Assembly (NCBI GenBank): GCA_046582185.1
Contig: JAYGEX010000025.1
Location: forward strand, 151,155 to 215,154
Length of the DNA: 64,000 nt
Direction: 5' to 3'
DNA from: GCA-002726655 sp046582185
Lineage (GTDB): Bacteria > Pseudomonadota > Gammaproteobacteria > Pseudomonadales > Azotimanducaceae
In this document: in pieces, positions 35,071 through 44,223 of the stretch
Layout: each line of letters starts with the position of its first letter
Position numbering within the stretch: position 1 is the first letter of the stretch
Program-made: the position numbers and the translations under genes
The notes under the pieces: generated by a model
The model's database searches: none
Told to the model about the DNA's origin: nothing
The model's input: only the letters and a program-made list of their open reading frames with translations

Positions 35071-35547
35071 ATGAGCCAGAACATTGAGACAAATATGATG
35101 ATTATCGAAGAGACGATGAAGAATTGGCATCTCTACCTGAAGGGAGAATTCCCCGGCGGGCTGGATGAACTGCTTGCAGACGACGTGGAATTTTACTCAC
35201 CTATCGTCTTCACCGCGCAAAAAGGTAAAGCACTGACTAAAATGTACCTTGCCGCGGCAGGCAATACCTTTAGCGGTGGCGACAAGGAGAAAGCTCCCGG
35301 CAATGAAAACTTCAAATATGCAAAGGAAGTACTTTGCGGAAACTATGCGGTGCTGGAATTCGAATCGATGGTCGACGGTAAATATGTGAATGGCGTCGAC
35401 ATCATTACTTGTAATGATGAAGGAAAGATCACTGAGTTCAAAGTAATGATTCGCCCCCTGCAAGCCGTCAATGTGATGCATGAGCAAATGAAAGCGATCC
35501 TCGAGAAGATGCAGGCAGATAGCGAGAGTGCCTCTGCACAGAGTTAA
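35071..35547 (+). CDS. NTF2-like/SnoaL-type protein
   Basis: About 158 residues. The helix MKNWHLYLKGEFPGGLDELL, the strand DDVEFYSPIVFTAQKGKA and the C-terminal EGKITEFKVMIRPLQAVNVM are the cone-shaped NTF2-like fold. In related small proteins the cavity binds or isomerises hydrophobic ligands, but no catalytic His/Asp pair can be assigned. ATG 35071 is the likely start although the frame is open from 35047. Confidence 0.78.
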   Translation: MSQNIETNMMIIEETMKNWHLYLKGEFPGGLDELLADDVEFYSPIVFTAQKGKALTKMYLAAAGNTFSGGDKEKAPGNENFKYAKEVLCGNYAVLEFESMVDGKYVNGVDIITCNDEGKITEFKVMIRPLQAVNVMHEQMKAILEKMQADSESASAQS

Positions 35548-35582
35548 GCCCTGCGAGCATGGCATGAGGAAAGTTCCAATCT

Positions 35583-36998
35583 TTAGCCGGGGCTTTTTAT
35601 TCCAGAAGCCCCATCCTCTGCCCCAACTACCTTCTTCAATATTCCCAGGCCCAGGGCAGCCATAGCAATCGAAACTACTGGATTCAGGTAATTAAGGAAG
35701 GCGTAGGGCAGGTAATCCAGTACCGGCACGCCCAGAGTGGCGGCATAGAATGCGCCGGCCGTCGTCCAGGGTATTAAGGCTGTGGTCATAGTCGCTCCCT
35801 CTTCAACCGATCGCGACAGCATGTTTTTCTGAAGCCCCAATTTATCGTAAGACTTACCATATAGCTGGCAGTTTAAAATAATGCTGATGTAGGCTTCGCC
35901 CATCGCAATATTACCGATAAAACCCGATGCGATAGTGACAGCAACCAGGGAGGCTACGCGTTTCACCCGGCTAACAACGCCTGCTAACAGGACTTCCAGA
36001 AACCCGCCCTTAAATAAAACACCGCCCATCGCTAAGGCCATTATCGACAACAACAGCGTCCAACTCATGCTGCTGATGCCACCACGACCCAGAAGTTGAT
36101 CAATGCTTTCAACGCCAGTGGTTCCATTCTGATTGCTCCAAAGCGCGTTGGCCACGTTAACGAAATCACTGCCTTGATAAAATACGGCTATCACACAAGC
36201 TGTCAGGATGCTCAAACTCATGCTCACCTGGGGTGAAAATTTCCGCATACTCAAAACCACCATGACCAATAAGGGGATTAATGTGATGAGTGGGTTGAGC
36301 CCATATGCGCCTTCAATCGCCTCACGTATCTTTTCAATTTCCGTCGCAGGTAACTGCTGGCCGGACATTTCAGTGCCTAAATAAACCATGATGGCCATCA
36401 CGAGAATCAGCGTCGGTACGGTGGTATAAAGCATTGCCCTGATATGACTGTAGAGATCTGTTTCCGCACTCATTGCAGCAAGGTTTGTGGTGTCTGAAAT
36501 GGGTGAAAGTTTATCGCCAAAGGTTGCGCCGGAAATGACCATGCCGGCAACAATCGGCAAAGGAACGCCCAGCGCAGCACCAATGCCCATAAAAACGACG
36601 CCAAGGGTGCCTACCGTTCCCCATGAGGTTCCGGTTACAACCGACATTAAACAACACAACAGTAAACCCGTTAGCAAAAACGTCGATGGTTCCAGCATTG
36701 CCAGACCATAAAATATTAAGGTGGTTATGGTGCCGCTCTGCATAAAGCTCGCGATAACCATACCGATAAGTATAAATATATAGATGGCTGGGAGCGCTCG
36801 CGTAATGGCATCACTCATCATGGATTGAATATCCAGATAACCGTGACCCAGCAAGGCTGCATTAACGGTTACCCAGCACAAGCATAAGAACAATATGCTA
36901 TGCAGGCTGATACCATAGGCAAAAAGCCCAACGGAAATCATAAGTACAACGACAACGAAGCAAATCGAGGCGTGTAAAAAAGATGGCATTCGACTCAT
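35583..36998 (-). CDS. nhaC: Na+/H+ antiporter NhaC
   Basis: About 471 residues with 11-12 membrane segments. Family marks include LPAIYIFILIGMVIASFMQSG cut at its ILIGMVIASF core, TGTSWGTVGTLGVVFMGIG cut at TSWGTVGTLG, and SGATFGDKLSPISDTTNLAA, the conserved ion-translocation motif. It exports Na+ for H+ across the inner membrane, fitting a salt environment. The frame begins at 37022, with ATG 36998 more typical. A GGGGCTT/AAGCCCC hairpin overlaps its 3' end (35585-35608) and may terminate transcription from the convergent NTF2-like gene. Confidence 0.9.
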   Translation of the reverse strand: MSRMPSFLHASICFVVVVLMISVGLFAYGISLHSILFLCLCWVTVNAALLGHGYLDIQSMMSDAITRALPAIYIFILIGMVIASFMQSGTITTLIFYGLAMLEPSTFLLTGLLLCCLMSVVTGTSWGTVGTLGVVFMGIGAALGVPLPIVAGMVISGATFGDKLSPISDTTNLAAMSAETDLYSHIRAMLYTTVPTLILVMAIMVYLGTEMSGQQLPATEIEKIREAIEGAYGLNPLITLIPLLVMVVLSMRKFSPQVSMSLSILTACVIAVFYQGSDFVNVANALWSNQNGTTGVESIDQLLGRGGISSMSWTLLLSIMALAMGGVLFKGGFLEVLLAGVVSRVKRVASLVAVTIASGFIGNIAMGEAYISIILNCQLYGKSYDKLGLQKNMLSRSVEEGATMTTALIPWTTAGAFYAATLGVPVLDYLPYAFLNYLNPVVSIAMAALGLGILKKVVGAEDGASGIKSPG

Positions 36999-37043
36999 GT
37001 ACTTAACTCTGGCAATTATCACTAAATACGTGACAGAAGTGGC

Positions 37044-37412
37044 TTATCCAGATTTGCAAACAGTCTCTATCAGTTGGTAGCGCTGCTCGCTTTCCAGATG
37101 GAGAAGAATACAGATTGCACCATTGATAACAAGGGTAAAGTGGTCTGGCCGTTGCATCTCCCGTCCATTGCCAATTCTGCCTTGTAAATTGTTCGCACGC
37201 TTCCGCTCAACGATGAGCCCGGACGTGTTAGTGAAGGCGGCTGCTAAAAGTGTGACTGTATCTATTTTTAATGCACTTGAGATGACCCGAACCAACTCCG
37301 CGCGGCTCTCAATTGTGGGCTCCGCAATAATGGCTGGCACATCGCCCGACTGGCTACTCGACTGGCAAGCAGTCATCAGGAGGACTGAAACCAGGAAAAA
37401 TATTTTATACAT
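37044..37412 (-). CDS. Small lipoprotein of unknown function
   Basis: A 122-residue protein with a lipobox (FLVSVLLMTACQSSSQ), so it is probably lipid-anchored. The mature 105 residues (PTIESRAELVRVISSALK, VERKRANNLQGRIGNGREM) match no family I know. It lies 45 bases upstream of nhaC on the same strand and could be co-transcribed with it. Confidence 0.65.
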   Translation of the reverse strand: MYKIFFLVSVLLMTACQSSSQSGDVPAIIAEPTIESRAELVRVISSALKIDTVTLLAAAFTNTSGLIVERKRANNLQGRIGNGREMQRPDHFTLVINGAICILLHLESEQRYQLIETVCKSG

Positions 37413-37462
37413 TTCGTTTTAGACTTCTTTGTAATCGGCATTTCATTGTCGACCCTCCTTAC

Positions 37463-37598
37463 ACTAATTAGTGCTCGTCCAGAAATAGAAACCGCTGGTG
37501 TTACTTCCCTGGTAAGTGATTTTTTTATATAGCTAACGGATCTATATTTTTGCATATATTGTTCTAATTTGGCTATTTATGGACGGGGACGAATTAGT
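37463..37598 (-). mobile_element. MITE-like element, copy B
   Basis: A 136-base element. Its ends ACTAATTAGTGCTCGTCC and (complement) ACTAATTCGTCCCCGTCC form inverted repeats matching at 22 of 26 positions. Its body is nearly identical to copy D in reverse orientation (about nine differences over 130 bases). It abuts the 3' end of the broken S41 peptidase gene, and its right end supplies that gene's stop codon (37594-37596). Confidence 0.85.
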
Positions 37599-38925
37599 TA
37601 CGCATTATTTTGCCCTGTAACCAGAGTGCTTTAGGAATATATCCATCAACAGAGGAAAGGGGCGCAGGAGAAATTGCAACTGACGAGCGAACAGAGCTCA
37701 AACCTGAAGCAATAGGACAGCTACCATCGATGCGGTAAACCAGCGCCGCCGCAAGCCTTGCTTCTGCAGTGTCACCAAGAGGCGCTGTAAAGTCATCCTG
37801 AACCGAACAGCCCGGCAATTGTGAACCATCCAGTGGCGCAAACGTAACCGGCGCAAAGCCATCGGAATAATCGCCAAAGCCTTTCGATTTGGCTCCTCTA
37901 AATTGAATACTGAACCAGGTCGCCCCGCAATTATCAAAGGGATAAAACCAAATGGTTTCCCACGTGTCGCTGAGCCAATCTGGATAACCTCAACATCGAT
38001 GCCCGTCAGGCCATTGATGATCGACTCGCTGGCGGAACAGGTACCTGGACCTGTCAATACAAACACACGACTGAGATTGAGTTCTGGCAAGGCTGCACCG
38101 AACTGGCTGGAAAAACCCTGTGATGTTCGAAGAAATTCCGCGGTCTTAAGAGTGCGCCGGTTACCGGGTTAAATGTCCGGTGCTTGGAATTAAACTTCAG
38201 CTCTTCAAAAATTCGCCCCTGTGCCGCGGCTGAACCGGCGATCATAAAAGCAAGCTCATTGGCAATGTCCAGGAATCCTCCACCGTTGTATCTCAGGTCC
38301 AGTACAAGGTCATCGATACCAGCCACCCTGATATGCTTGCCCCTCGCGCGAGGACCACGGAGGTATTAACGAAAGGCAGATTGGGTTCTGCATAGGCAAC
38401 AACAATTCGTCGAGGTGTTGTTGCTTCCAGGATTGCAAAGGTAAATCCATAACCCGCAGCTACACCAGATTGGCTTCTGGCACGATATTCAGCGGTGTCG
38501 ATTGAAAAGTGAAAATTGTCCTTTCGGCTACCCGAAAGCGTAAAGGCATTTGTCTTTAACAAATTAAAGTAGCTGATTGTCGACCCGGCATGAGTCTCCG
38601 GGTCCACATCAACAATTTCGTCAAACCACAGATACAAATTGTTACTCCAGGAGCGAAGCCATTTCTTCTCGTCGCTTTGTGGACCCAGCGAGTCCGGGAA
38701 AATTGAACCTGAAGTTGCATCAGTTCCTGTTCGCGGTGCCGCGCATGATGCTCTGAAGTTTGTCGAAGACAGGAATTGCCCTGGTACAAAACTACTGACG
38801 GGTTGGACACTGACGCCACCCGTTCCGGTGACCGGTCTGGCGGTAGAGGAACCGCCCCCCCCTCCGCAGGCCGACAATACGGAAAAAACAAACAACGTAA
38901 TGATGGCTGTTCGTGCGTGAATCAA
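37594..38925 (-). pseudogene. Frameshifted S41 family peptidase (secreted lipoprotein)
   Basis: Four consecutive frame pieces make one S41 protease of about 440 residues. ATG 38925 begins a lipoprotein signal (LFVFSVLSACGGGGGSS), then FDEIVDVDPETH and a PDZ-like region. Next come DDLVLDLRYNGGGFLDIANE, and LSRVFVLTGPGTCSASESII with the catalytic Ser, then GKPFGFIP and a final GDTAEARLAAALVYRIDGSC. Shifts occur near 38335, 38165 and 37935; each is repaired by adding one base to a short G or C run. All three pieces keep family sequence right up to the breaks. MITE copy B lies at the 3' end. Confidence 0.85.
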
Positions 38926-39123
38926 GGATACATCTCTTTATCAATTCTCTCTATAACATCTTTATCAACTGGCAATCCCTTTGCTAATTTTGCCAAGGAG
39001 CCCTCTCTTATGATATTCGTAAAGAGAGTAGGTTCATCCAGATACTTAAGTTCAGTTTATCTGAATAACGGACTGTTTTGCTTACGTCCCGAACCAGAAC
39101 TATCGGTACATAAATGTATAAAA
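38926..39123. other. Intergenic region between broken S41 gene and AraC gene
   Basis: A 198-base gap between the 5' end of the broken peptidase gene and the 3' end of the AraC gene. It holds no recognisable gene, repeat or RNA. Confidence 0.35.
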
Positions 39124-39903
39124 TTATCTAAAAAACTCACCGGGGGATTGTCCGAAGACCTGCCTGAACGCATAGATAAACGAGCTGGCAGTTGAATAAC
39201 CAATGTTTAGCGCGACACTGGTCACCGACTCTCCCTCCGCAAGCAATCTAAGCGCAATCATCATTCTTACCTGTTGTCGCCATCGACCAAAGGAGATATC
39301 CATTTCCCGTTGGAATACGCGCTCCATAGTTCGCCTGCTGGTCCCTGCCATTGTTGCAACCTGGTGTAAAGAGGCTGACAGATCGGGCTGTTCCTCCAAC
39401 AGGCTGAAAACTTTTCTGGCTCGATGGTCCATGGGAATAAGCAACTCAAGAGGTTCTTTAGCAAATGACTGCAACAGGTCAATGACCACCATCGCCAGGT
39501 GTCTTTCTGAATCAATGGATTTCCTGAGAAGACCAAGCGAAACGATGTGCAATACCAATTCACACAAGACAGGTGACACATTGACCACCTCGACCTTCTC
39601 AATGTCGTGATAGGAATTGAGCCGGAAGTAGAGACAACTCATTGTGACTCTGCCATGTAAGTGTATTTCAGTGGCCACGCCAGCCGGCACCAAAACTGCT
39701 CGTTGCGGCGGCACGAGCCACCCGCCCACATCGGTCTTAACCGTTATTGCGCCTCTTTGGGCATACACCAATTGATGCCAGTCAGGCAAGTTCTTACGAG
39801 GGTAAATATGTCCATGGCTAAAACTCACACCATTACTTCGGACAATGACATCGCTCGTTTCAATGGGTTCAAAATGTCTCATATTCGATATATTTTGTCT
39901 CAA
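39124..39903 (-). CDS. AraC family transcriptional regulator
   Basis: A 259-residue protein with an N-terminal cupin-like sensor (SFSHGHIYPRKNLPDWHQL, GGWLVPPQRAVLVPAGVATE cut at VPPQRAVLVPAG) and a C-terminal double HTH (LHQVATMAGTSRRTMERVF, SVTSVALNIGYSTASSFIYAF). The second HTH ends in FGQSPGEFFR as in the AraC consensus. It is divergent from the VOC protein and probably controls it. ATG 39903 or ATG 39882 may be the start. Confidence 0.9.
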   Translation of the reverse strand: MRQNISNMRHFEPIETSDVIVRSNGVSFSHGHIYPRKNLPDWHQLVYAQRGAITVKTDVGGWLVPPQRAVLVPAGVATEIHLHGRVTMSCLYFRLNSYHDIEKVEVVNVSPVLCELVLHIVSLGLLRKSIDSERHLAMVVIDLLQSFAKEPLELLIPMDHRARKVFSLLEEQPDLSASLHQVATMAGTSRRTMERVFQREMDISFGRWRQQVRMMIALRLLAEGESVTSVALNIGYSTASSFIYAFRQVFGQSPGEFFR

Positions 39904-39912
39904 TATAGAAAG

Positions 39913-39935
39913 TTGTCAAGGCGCAGTATTGACAA
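39913..39935. promoter_or_regulatory. TTGTCAA-N9-TTGACAA inverted repeat
   Basis: A perfect 7-base inverted repeat in the 78-base gap between the AraC regulator and the VOC gene. The TTGACA in its right arm is also a perfect -35 hexamer for the VOC gene, with a weak -10 region 17 bases later. A regulator bound here would cover that promoter. AraC proteins usually bind direct repeats, so another regulator is possible. Confidence 0.5.
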
Positions 39936-39981
39936 ACTACGACGGTCAAATTTGTCTACCCACGACCCAGGGAGAATCAAT

Positions 39982-40362
39982 ATGAACAACGTCGCCCATT
40001 TCGCCATCCATTCCGATGATATAGAACGCGCCAAAGAGTTCTACGCAGAAGTCTTTGGTTGGAAATTTAATCCTTACGGGCCTCCAGGTTTCTACCAGAT
40101 ACAGACCGGCCCTGATGAAACGCCAGGCATCAGAGGCGCATTGCAGGAAAGATTAGTGGGCCCCGGCGGCGAACATATCCATGGCTTTGAGTGCTCCATT
40201 AGCGTCGAATCACTGGATGATACTTTTGATGCGGTTGTGGCCAGCGGTGGCAAAATAGTGCTCGATAAATGCACTATTCCCAATGTGGGATCACTCTTCA
40301 AATTTACCGATACAGAAGGCAATTTGGTGGTAGCAATGCAATATGAAATCGACCTCGGATAA
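39982..40362 (+). CDS. VOC (glyoxalase/bleomycin-resistance fold) protein
   Basis: About 126 residues forming two beta-alpha-beta-beta-beta modules. NNVAHFAIHSDDIERAKEFY and FGWKFNPYG mark the first, KFTDTEGNLVVAMQYE the second. A metal-ligand set is plausible (His6, Glu near the end), but the substrate is unknown. ATG 39982 lies behind GGGAGA; the open frame reaches back to 39661 through the AraC gene. It is divergent from the AraC regulator. Confidence 0.87.
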   Translation: MNNVAHFAIHSDDIERAKEFYAEVFGWKFNPYGPPGFYQIQTGPDETPGIRGALQERLVGPGGEHIHGFECSISVESLDDTFDAVVASGGKIVLDKCTIPNVGSLFKFTDTEGNLVVAMQYEIDLG

Positions 40363-40459
40363 GAAAACAGCGTCAGGCAGTGATTTACTGGTCGGGGAAT
40401 AAGCGCCGGCAATAAAGGTTGCTATTCCCTCCTTCCGGAAAATCGGGTATAAGGCTGCC

Positions 40460-41317
40460 ATGAAAATTCCAAAACGAATCCAACCACTGATTGAGGACGG
40501 TATTATTGATGCTGTGATCAGCCGTCTCATGAGCGGCAAGGAAGCAGATGTCTTTGTCGTTCGCTGTGGATCGAATATACGCTGCGCCAAGGTTTACAAA
40601 GAATCGATGAGGCGCAGCTTCAAGCAGGCAGTCACTTATCAGGAAGGTCGTAAGGTACGTAATAGCCGCCGCAGTCGAGCGATGGAAAAAGGCTCAAAGT
40701 ATGGCCGCAAGCAAACCGAAGCAATCTGGCAAACTGCCGAAGTCGATGCTCTAAACAAACTCGCAGCCGCTGACGTACGCGTGCCCACATCTTACGGTTG
40801 CATTGATGGCGTGCTTTTAATGGAGCTTATCTGTGATGACGAAGGAGACGTCGCACCACGACTCGCCGACGTGACCATGTCTGCCGAACAGGCTATGGAG
40901 GATCACTCAGTACTAATGCTTTATGTGGTACGCATGTTATGCGTTGGAATAGTCCACGGTGATCTATCCGAATTCAATGTCCTGGTTGATGCGTACGGCC
41001 CTGTCATCATTGATCTACCTCAAGCCGTAAATGCCACCGCCAATAATCATGCGCAGTCGATGCTGATGCGTGACGTCAATAACCTGACAAAATATTATGG
41101 CCAGTTTGCACCAGAACTGCTGAATACCCACTATGGCGAAGAAATCTGGACGCTGTATGAAGAAGGTAATCTACACCCGGACACAGAGCTGACAGGGCTA
41201 TTTGATAAAAACACGCAAAGCGCAGACGTTGACGCAGTTCTAACCATAATCAACGCGGCAACCCAGGAAGAAGAAGAACGCCTGGAAAGAATTCAGTTGG
41301 CTGAATCTTCAAGCTAG
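40460..41317 (+). CDS. RIO1-type serine/threonine kinase
   Basis: A 285-residue RIO-family kinase. The ATP loop is SGKEADVFVVRCG, the lysine strand is IRCAKVYKESMRRSFK, the catalytic loop is GIVHGDLSEFNVLVDAYG and the metal motif is VIIDLPQAVNATANNHA. RYK-like activation elements are lacking, as in all RIO kinases. Bacterial RIO1 homologues may work on ribosome or translation factors, but this is not established. The C-terminal 60 residues are acidic (TQEEEERLERIQ). Confidence 0.9.
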   Translation: MKIPKRIQPLIEDGIIDAVISRLMSGKEADVFVVRCGSNIRCAKVYKESMRRSFKQAVTYQEGRKVRNSRRSRAMEKGSKYGRKQTEAIWQTAEVDALNKLAAADVRVPTSYGCIDGVLLMELICDDEGDVAPRLADVTMSAEQAMEDHSVLMLYVVRMLCVGIVHGDLSEFNVLVDAYGPVIIDLPQAVNATANNHAQSMLMRDVNNLTKYYGQFAPELLNTHYGEEIWTLYEEGNLHPDTELTGLFDKNTQSADVDAVLTIINAATQEEEERLERIQLAESSS

Positions 41318-41440
41318 AGTGAATCAACAGTACTCTTTTTCCCACTTTTAGCAGAATAAATTACAGCATAGATCACACCGTAGGAATTTTTTGCCAGATC
41401 AGGATATCCTAGGCCATCAAAATTGAGTGTGGAGTAGTTG

Positions 41441-42991
41441 ATGAGTTGGGAGAAGGAAGTTGAAGAGATACACTACCGCGGCAGTCTGGCGGAAGAGCTG
41501 GGCGGCGCAGATAAGGTCGCGCGACAGCACGAGTTCAACAAGTTTACCATTCGCGAACGCCTGGATTTGATGGTCGACCAAAATAGCTTCCACGAGATAG
41601 GCAAGCTCGCCGGTGTTGGTGACTACGATGAAGATGGAAACCTGCGAAGCTTTACACCCTCAAATTTTGTCTTCGGCACAGCAGAAATAGACGGCAGGCC
41701 GGTCATGATCTCCGGAGATGACTTTACGGTAAGAGGCGGTTCCGCCGATGCATCAATCGCCGGCAAACGCGCACAAGCCGAAGGTATGGCCACAGAACTT
41801 CGCCTGCCCCATATTCGACTGGTAGACGGCATGGGTGGAGGTGGTTCTGTCAAGACAATAGAAACCGCCGGTAGAACATATATTCCCCGTCTTAGCGGGT
41901 GGGAAACCATCGTCCAACATCTAGGTATCGCACCATCTGTTTCATTGGCGCTCGGTTCCGTTGCCGGTATCGGCGCTGCGCGCGTTACTACCTCTCACTA
42001 TTCAGTCATCGTTAAAAATTCTGCACAGATGATGATCGCCGGCCCAGCGCTGGTTGACTGGGCAAGCCTTGGAAATGTCACTAAGGAAGAGTTGGGTGCC
42101 AGTAAGATTCATACCAGAAACGGCGCCATCGACGACGAAGCTGACTCTGAGGAGCAAGCCTTCCAAATGGCGAGACAGTTCCTTTCCTATCTACCTAGCA
42201 GCATCGATGAACTACCTGCAAGAACTGAATGTAACGACCCCGTAGATCGCAGGGAGGAAATGTTGCTGGGTGTCGTCCCCAAAGACGCAAGAAAGGTCTA
42301 CAAGATGCGGCCAGTCATTGAGGCTATCGTTGATGAAGGCTCATTTTTCGAGATCGGCAGAAAATGGGGCAAGTCCATCATTACCGGCCTTGCCAGATTG
42401 AATGGCGTCCCTGTTGCAGTCTTCGCAGAAGACCCGAGGATTTACGGCGGCGCATGGACGGCAGATGCCTGCAGAAAACTGATTCGCCACTGCGACCTTG
42501 CATCAACCTTTCACTTGCCATTGGTACACCTTGTAGATTGCCCTGGCTTTCTGATTGGTAAGAAATCGGAGGAAGAATCAACTATCCGATTCGGCTCCGC
42601 AGCGCTGGCGGCATTAGGTCAGTCCACTGTGCCCTTTTGCAGCGTTGTCATCAGAAAAGCCTTTGGCGTTGCAGGTGCAGCCAACAGCAAACCCGGCAGC
42701 CATCATTTTAAATTTGCCTGGCCATCCGGTGATTGGGGATCCTTACCTATAGAAGGTGGCATAGAAGTCGCCTACAAGGCGGAACTGGCGGAAGCTGAAA
42801 ATTTTGATGAACATCTAATGGGCATAAAAGAGCGCCTCAATAGACTGAGATCGCCTTTTCGTTCTGCCGAATATTTCGAAATCGAAGAGATAATCGACCC
42901 AAGAGATACTCGTGCAAAACTTTGCCACTGGGCAGTCCTGGCCTATCGAAGTTTAACGACGGGCACCACTGCTTTTACTTACAGGCCTTGA
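41441..42991 (+). CDS. Acyl-CoA carboxylase beta subunit (carboxyltransferase)
   Basis: About 516 residues with the two crotonase-like halves of propionyl/methylcrotonyl-CoA carboxylase beta subunits. First half: FTIRERLDLMVDQNSFHEIG cut at RERLDLMVD, and GMGGGGSVKTIET in the acyl-CoA site. Second half: RPVIEAIVDEGSFFEIG and VHLVDCPGFLIGKKSEEE, FAWPSGDWGSLPIEGG. No alpha (biotin carboxylase) subunit is adjacent. ATG 41441 follows GGAG; the TTG at 41438 is not needed. It transfers carboxyl from biotin to an acyl-CoA. Confidence 0.88.
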   Translation: MSWEKEVEEIHYRGSLAEELGGADKVARQHEFNKFTIRERLDLMVDQNSFHEIGKLAGVGDYDEDGNLRSFTPSNFVFGTAEIDGRPVMISGDDFTVRGGSADASIAGKRAQAEGMATELRLPHIRLVDGMGGGGSVKTIETAGRTYIPRLSGWETIVQHLGIAPSVSLALGSVAGIGAARVTTSHYSVIVKNSAQMMIAGPALVDWASLGNVTKEELGASKIHTRNGAIDDEADSEEQAFQMARQFLSYLPSSIDELPARTECNDPVDRREEMLLGVVPKDARKVYKMRPVIEAIVDEGSFFEIGRKWGKSIITGLARLNGVPVAVFAEDPRIYGGAWTADACRKLIRHCDLASTFHLPLVHLVDCPGFLIGKKSEEESTIRFGSAALAALGQSTVPFCSVVIRKAFGVAGAANSKPGSHHFKFAWPSGDWGSLPIEGGIEVAYKAELAEAENFDEHLMGIKERLNRLRSPFRSAEYFEIEEIIDPRDTRAKLCHWAVLAYRSLTTGTTAFTYRP

Positions 42992-43068
42992 TTTATAGTC
43001 CTTAGCTCAAGTGGCGACCTGTAGTCTTATCAAAAATTGCGTGGAGGCCTAAAAAAAGGGAATTCAAT

Positions 43069-43356
43069 ATGAGAGCTCTGACACTTCTGACGATGATGCT
43101 TACCAGTCCCATGCTACTTGCAGAAGACTATTCTTGCAGCAATGGATCCGCCGTACGAACCATAGAAGTCATCTATGAAGTACAAGGATCTCCGGTTCCC
43201 TGTGTCGTTTCCTACAAAAAGGAAAGCGAAGGAACCGTGGAGTTCCCATGGCAGGCAGATAATCAGCTTGATTATTGCGAAGAGAAAGCCGCTTATCTCG
43301 CTGGCCGGTTGGGTCAATTTGGCTGGTATTGCGAGCGTGCTTCTCACCAAGAGTAA
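43069..43356 (+). CDS. Small secreted cysteine-containing protein
   Basis: A 95-residue protein with a signal peptide (MRALTLLTMMLTSPMLLA). The mature 77 residues have four Cys (YSCSNG, PVPCVVSYKK, DYCEEKAAYL, WYCERA), suggesting two disulfides in the periplasm. I know no family for it. It begins behind GGAATTC and sits between the carboxylase and an outer-membrane-like gene. Confidence 0.65.
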   Translation: MRALTLLTMMLTSPMLLAEDYSCSNGSAVRTIEVIYEVQGSPVPCVVSYKKESEGTVEFPWQADNQLDYCEEKAAYLAGRLGQFGWYCERASHQE

Positions 43357-43405
43357 TTTTGAGTAGCACGCCGCTTTAGTTTACGAGCCATGCTTTAGCA
43401 GTAAA

Positions 43406-44029
43406 TTAAAAAGTTATCACCAGGTCAACATAGGTGCGCCAATCCATGATGTCTTCTCTGGAAGAAATCGGGAATTCGTAGGCTGCGCCAAGCGAAATTT
43501 TATCTGTCAGAAGAATGCGCGCACCTACGGCAAAAGTGCTGACGGTGCCCGTATCCCAGCTTCCAAAATTCACCAGGTCAATTCCCTCAAAACCAAAGGG
43601 CAAGCGATCCCCATGACTCATCACGCTAAAACTGTTGAGTTCGATCAGGGGATAGAACTTTTCAGACACCATGTAATCCAGATGAATTGATCCATGAACC
43701 ATCGAGCTGTCATGTTCAGAATCAAGTGCTAAATTGTAGCCAACATTACCTTGTAGTCCCCAGCGATCATTGAGCGCTACCCTCACCTGCACGGCGAATA
43801 TATCGATTGCCCCACCGGACGTAACTAAATCGTTGGGAATTTTGTTATGCAGAAAAATCGGGCGAACTTCCGTCGTGATGTATAGCGACTCATTAAAAAG
43901 CGGATTCGAAACGGAAGGTATGCAGTGGTTAAGCTTTCCTTCGCCTAGCGATCCCTTGAAATCTAAGACATAGGTGTTCTGGCCAAGAAGTAGAAGTAAA
44001 ACTGCTAAGTGGAATGAAATCGTTTTCAT
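43406..44029 (-). CDS. Outer-membrane beta-barrel-like protein
   Basis: About 207 residues with a signal peptide (MKTISFHLAVLLLLLGQNTY) behind GGAGG four bases upstream. The mature part consists of amphipathic strands (DIFAVQVRVALNDRWGLQGN, TVSTFAVGARILLTDKISLG) and ends DLVITF with a terminal Phe, as in outer-membrane porin-like barrels. The open frame extends to 44212, but the ribosome site fixes 44029. Function unknown; about eight to ten strands are predicted. Confidence 0.7.
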   Translation of the reverse strand: MKTISFHLAVLLLLLGQNTYVLDFKGSLGEGKLNHCIPSVSNPLFNESLYITTEVRPIFLHNKIPNDLVTSGGAIDIFAVQVRVALNDRWGLQGNVGYNLALDSEHDSSMVHGSIHLDYMVSEKFYPLIELNSFSVMSHGDRLPFGFEGIDLVNFGSWDTGTVSTFAVGARILLTDKISLGAAYEFPISSREDIMDWRTYVDLVITF

Positions 44030-44223
44030 AGTGCCTCCGTCATTGAAGCGCTGCGAAGTATAGTGAAGCCATATCCGGTAGCATTGACCAGAATCAAGGC
44101 AACGCAACGCAACACTTTGAATCATTTCAATCAGTCGCAATCCAAAATATTCTTCTATGTACACCTTGCAGTGGGGAAGCATTGACCCCATATCTGTTAA
44201 TTCTGATTTCACAGAAATTAAGC

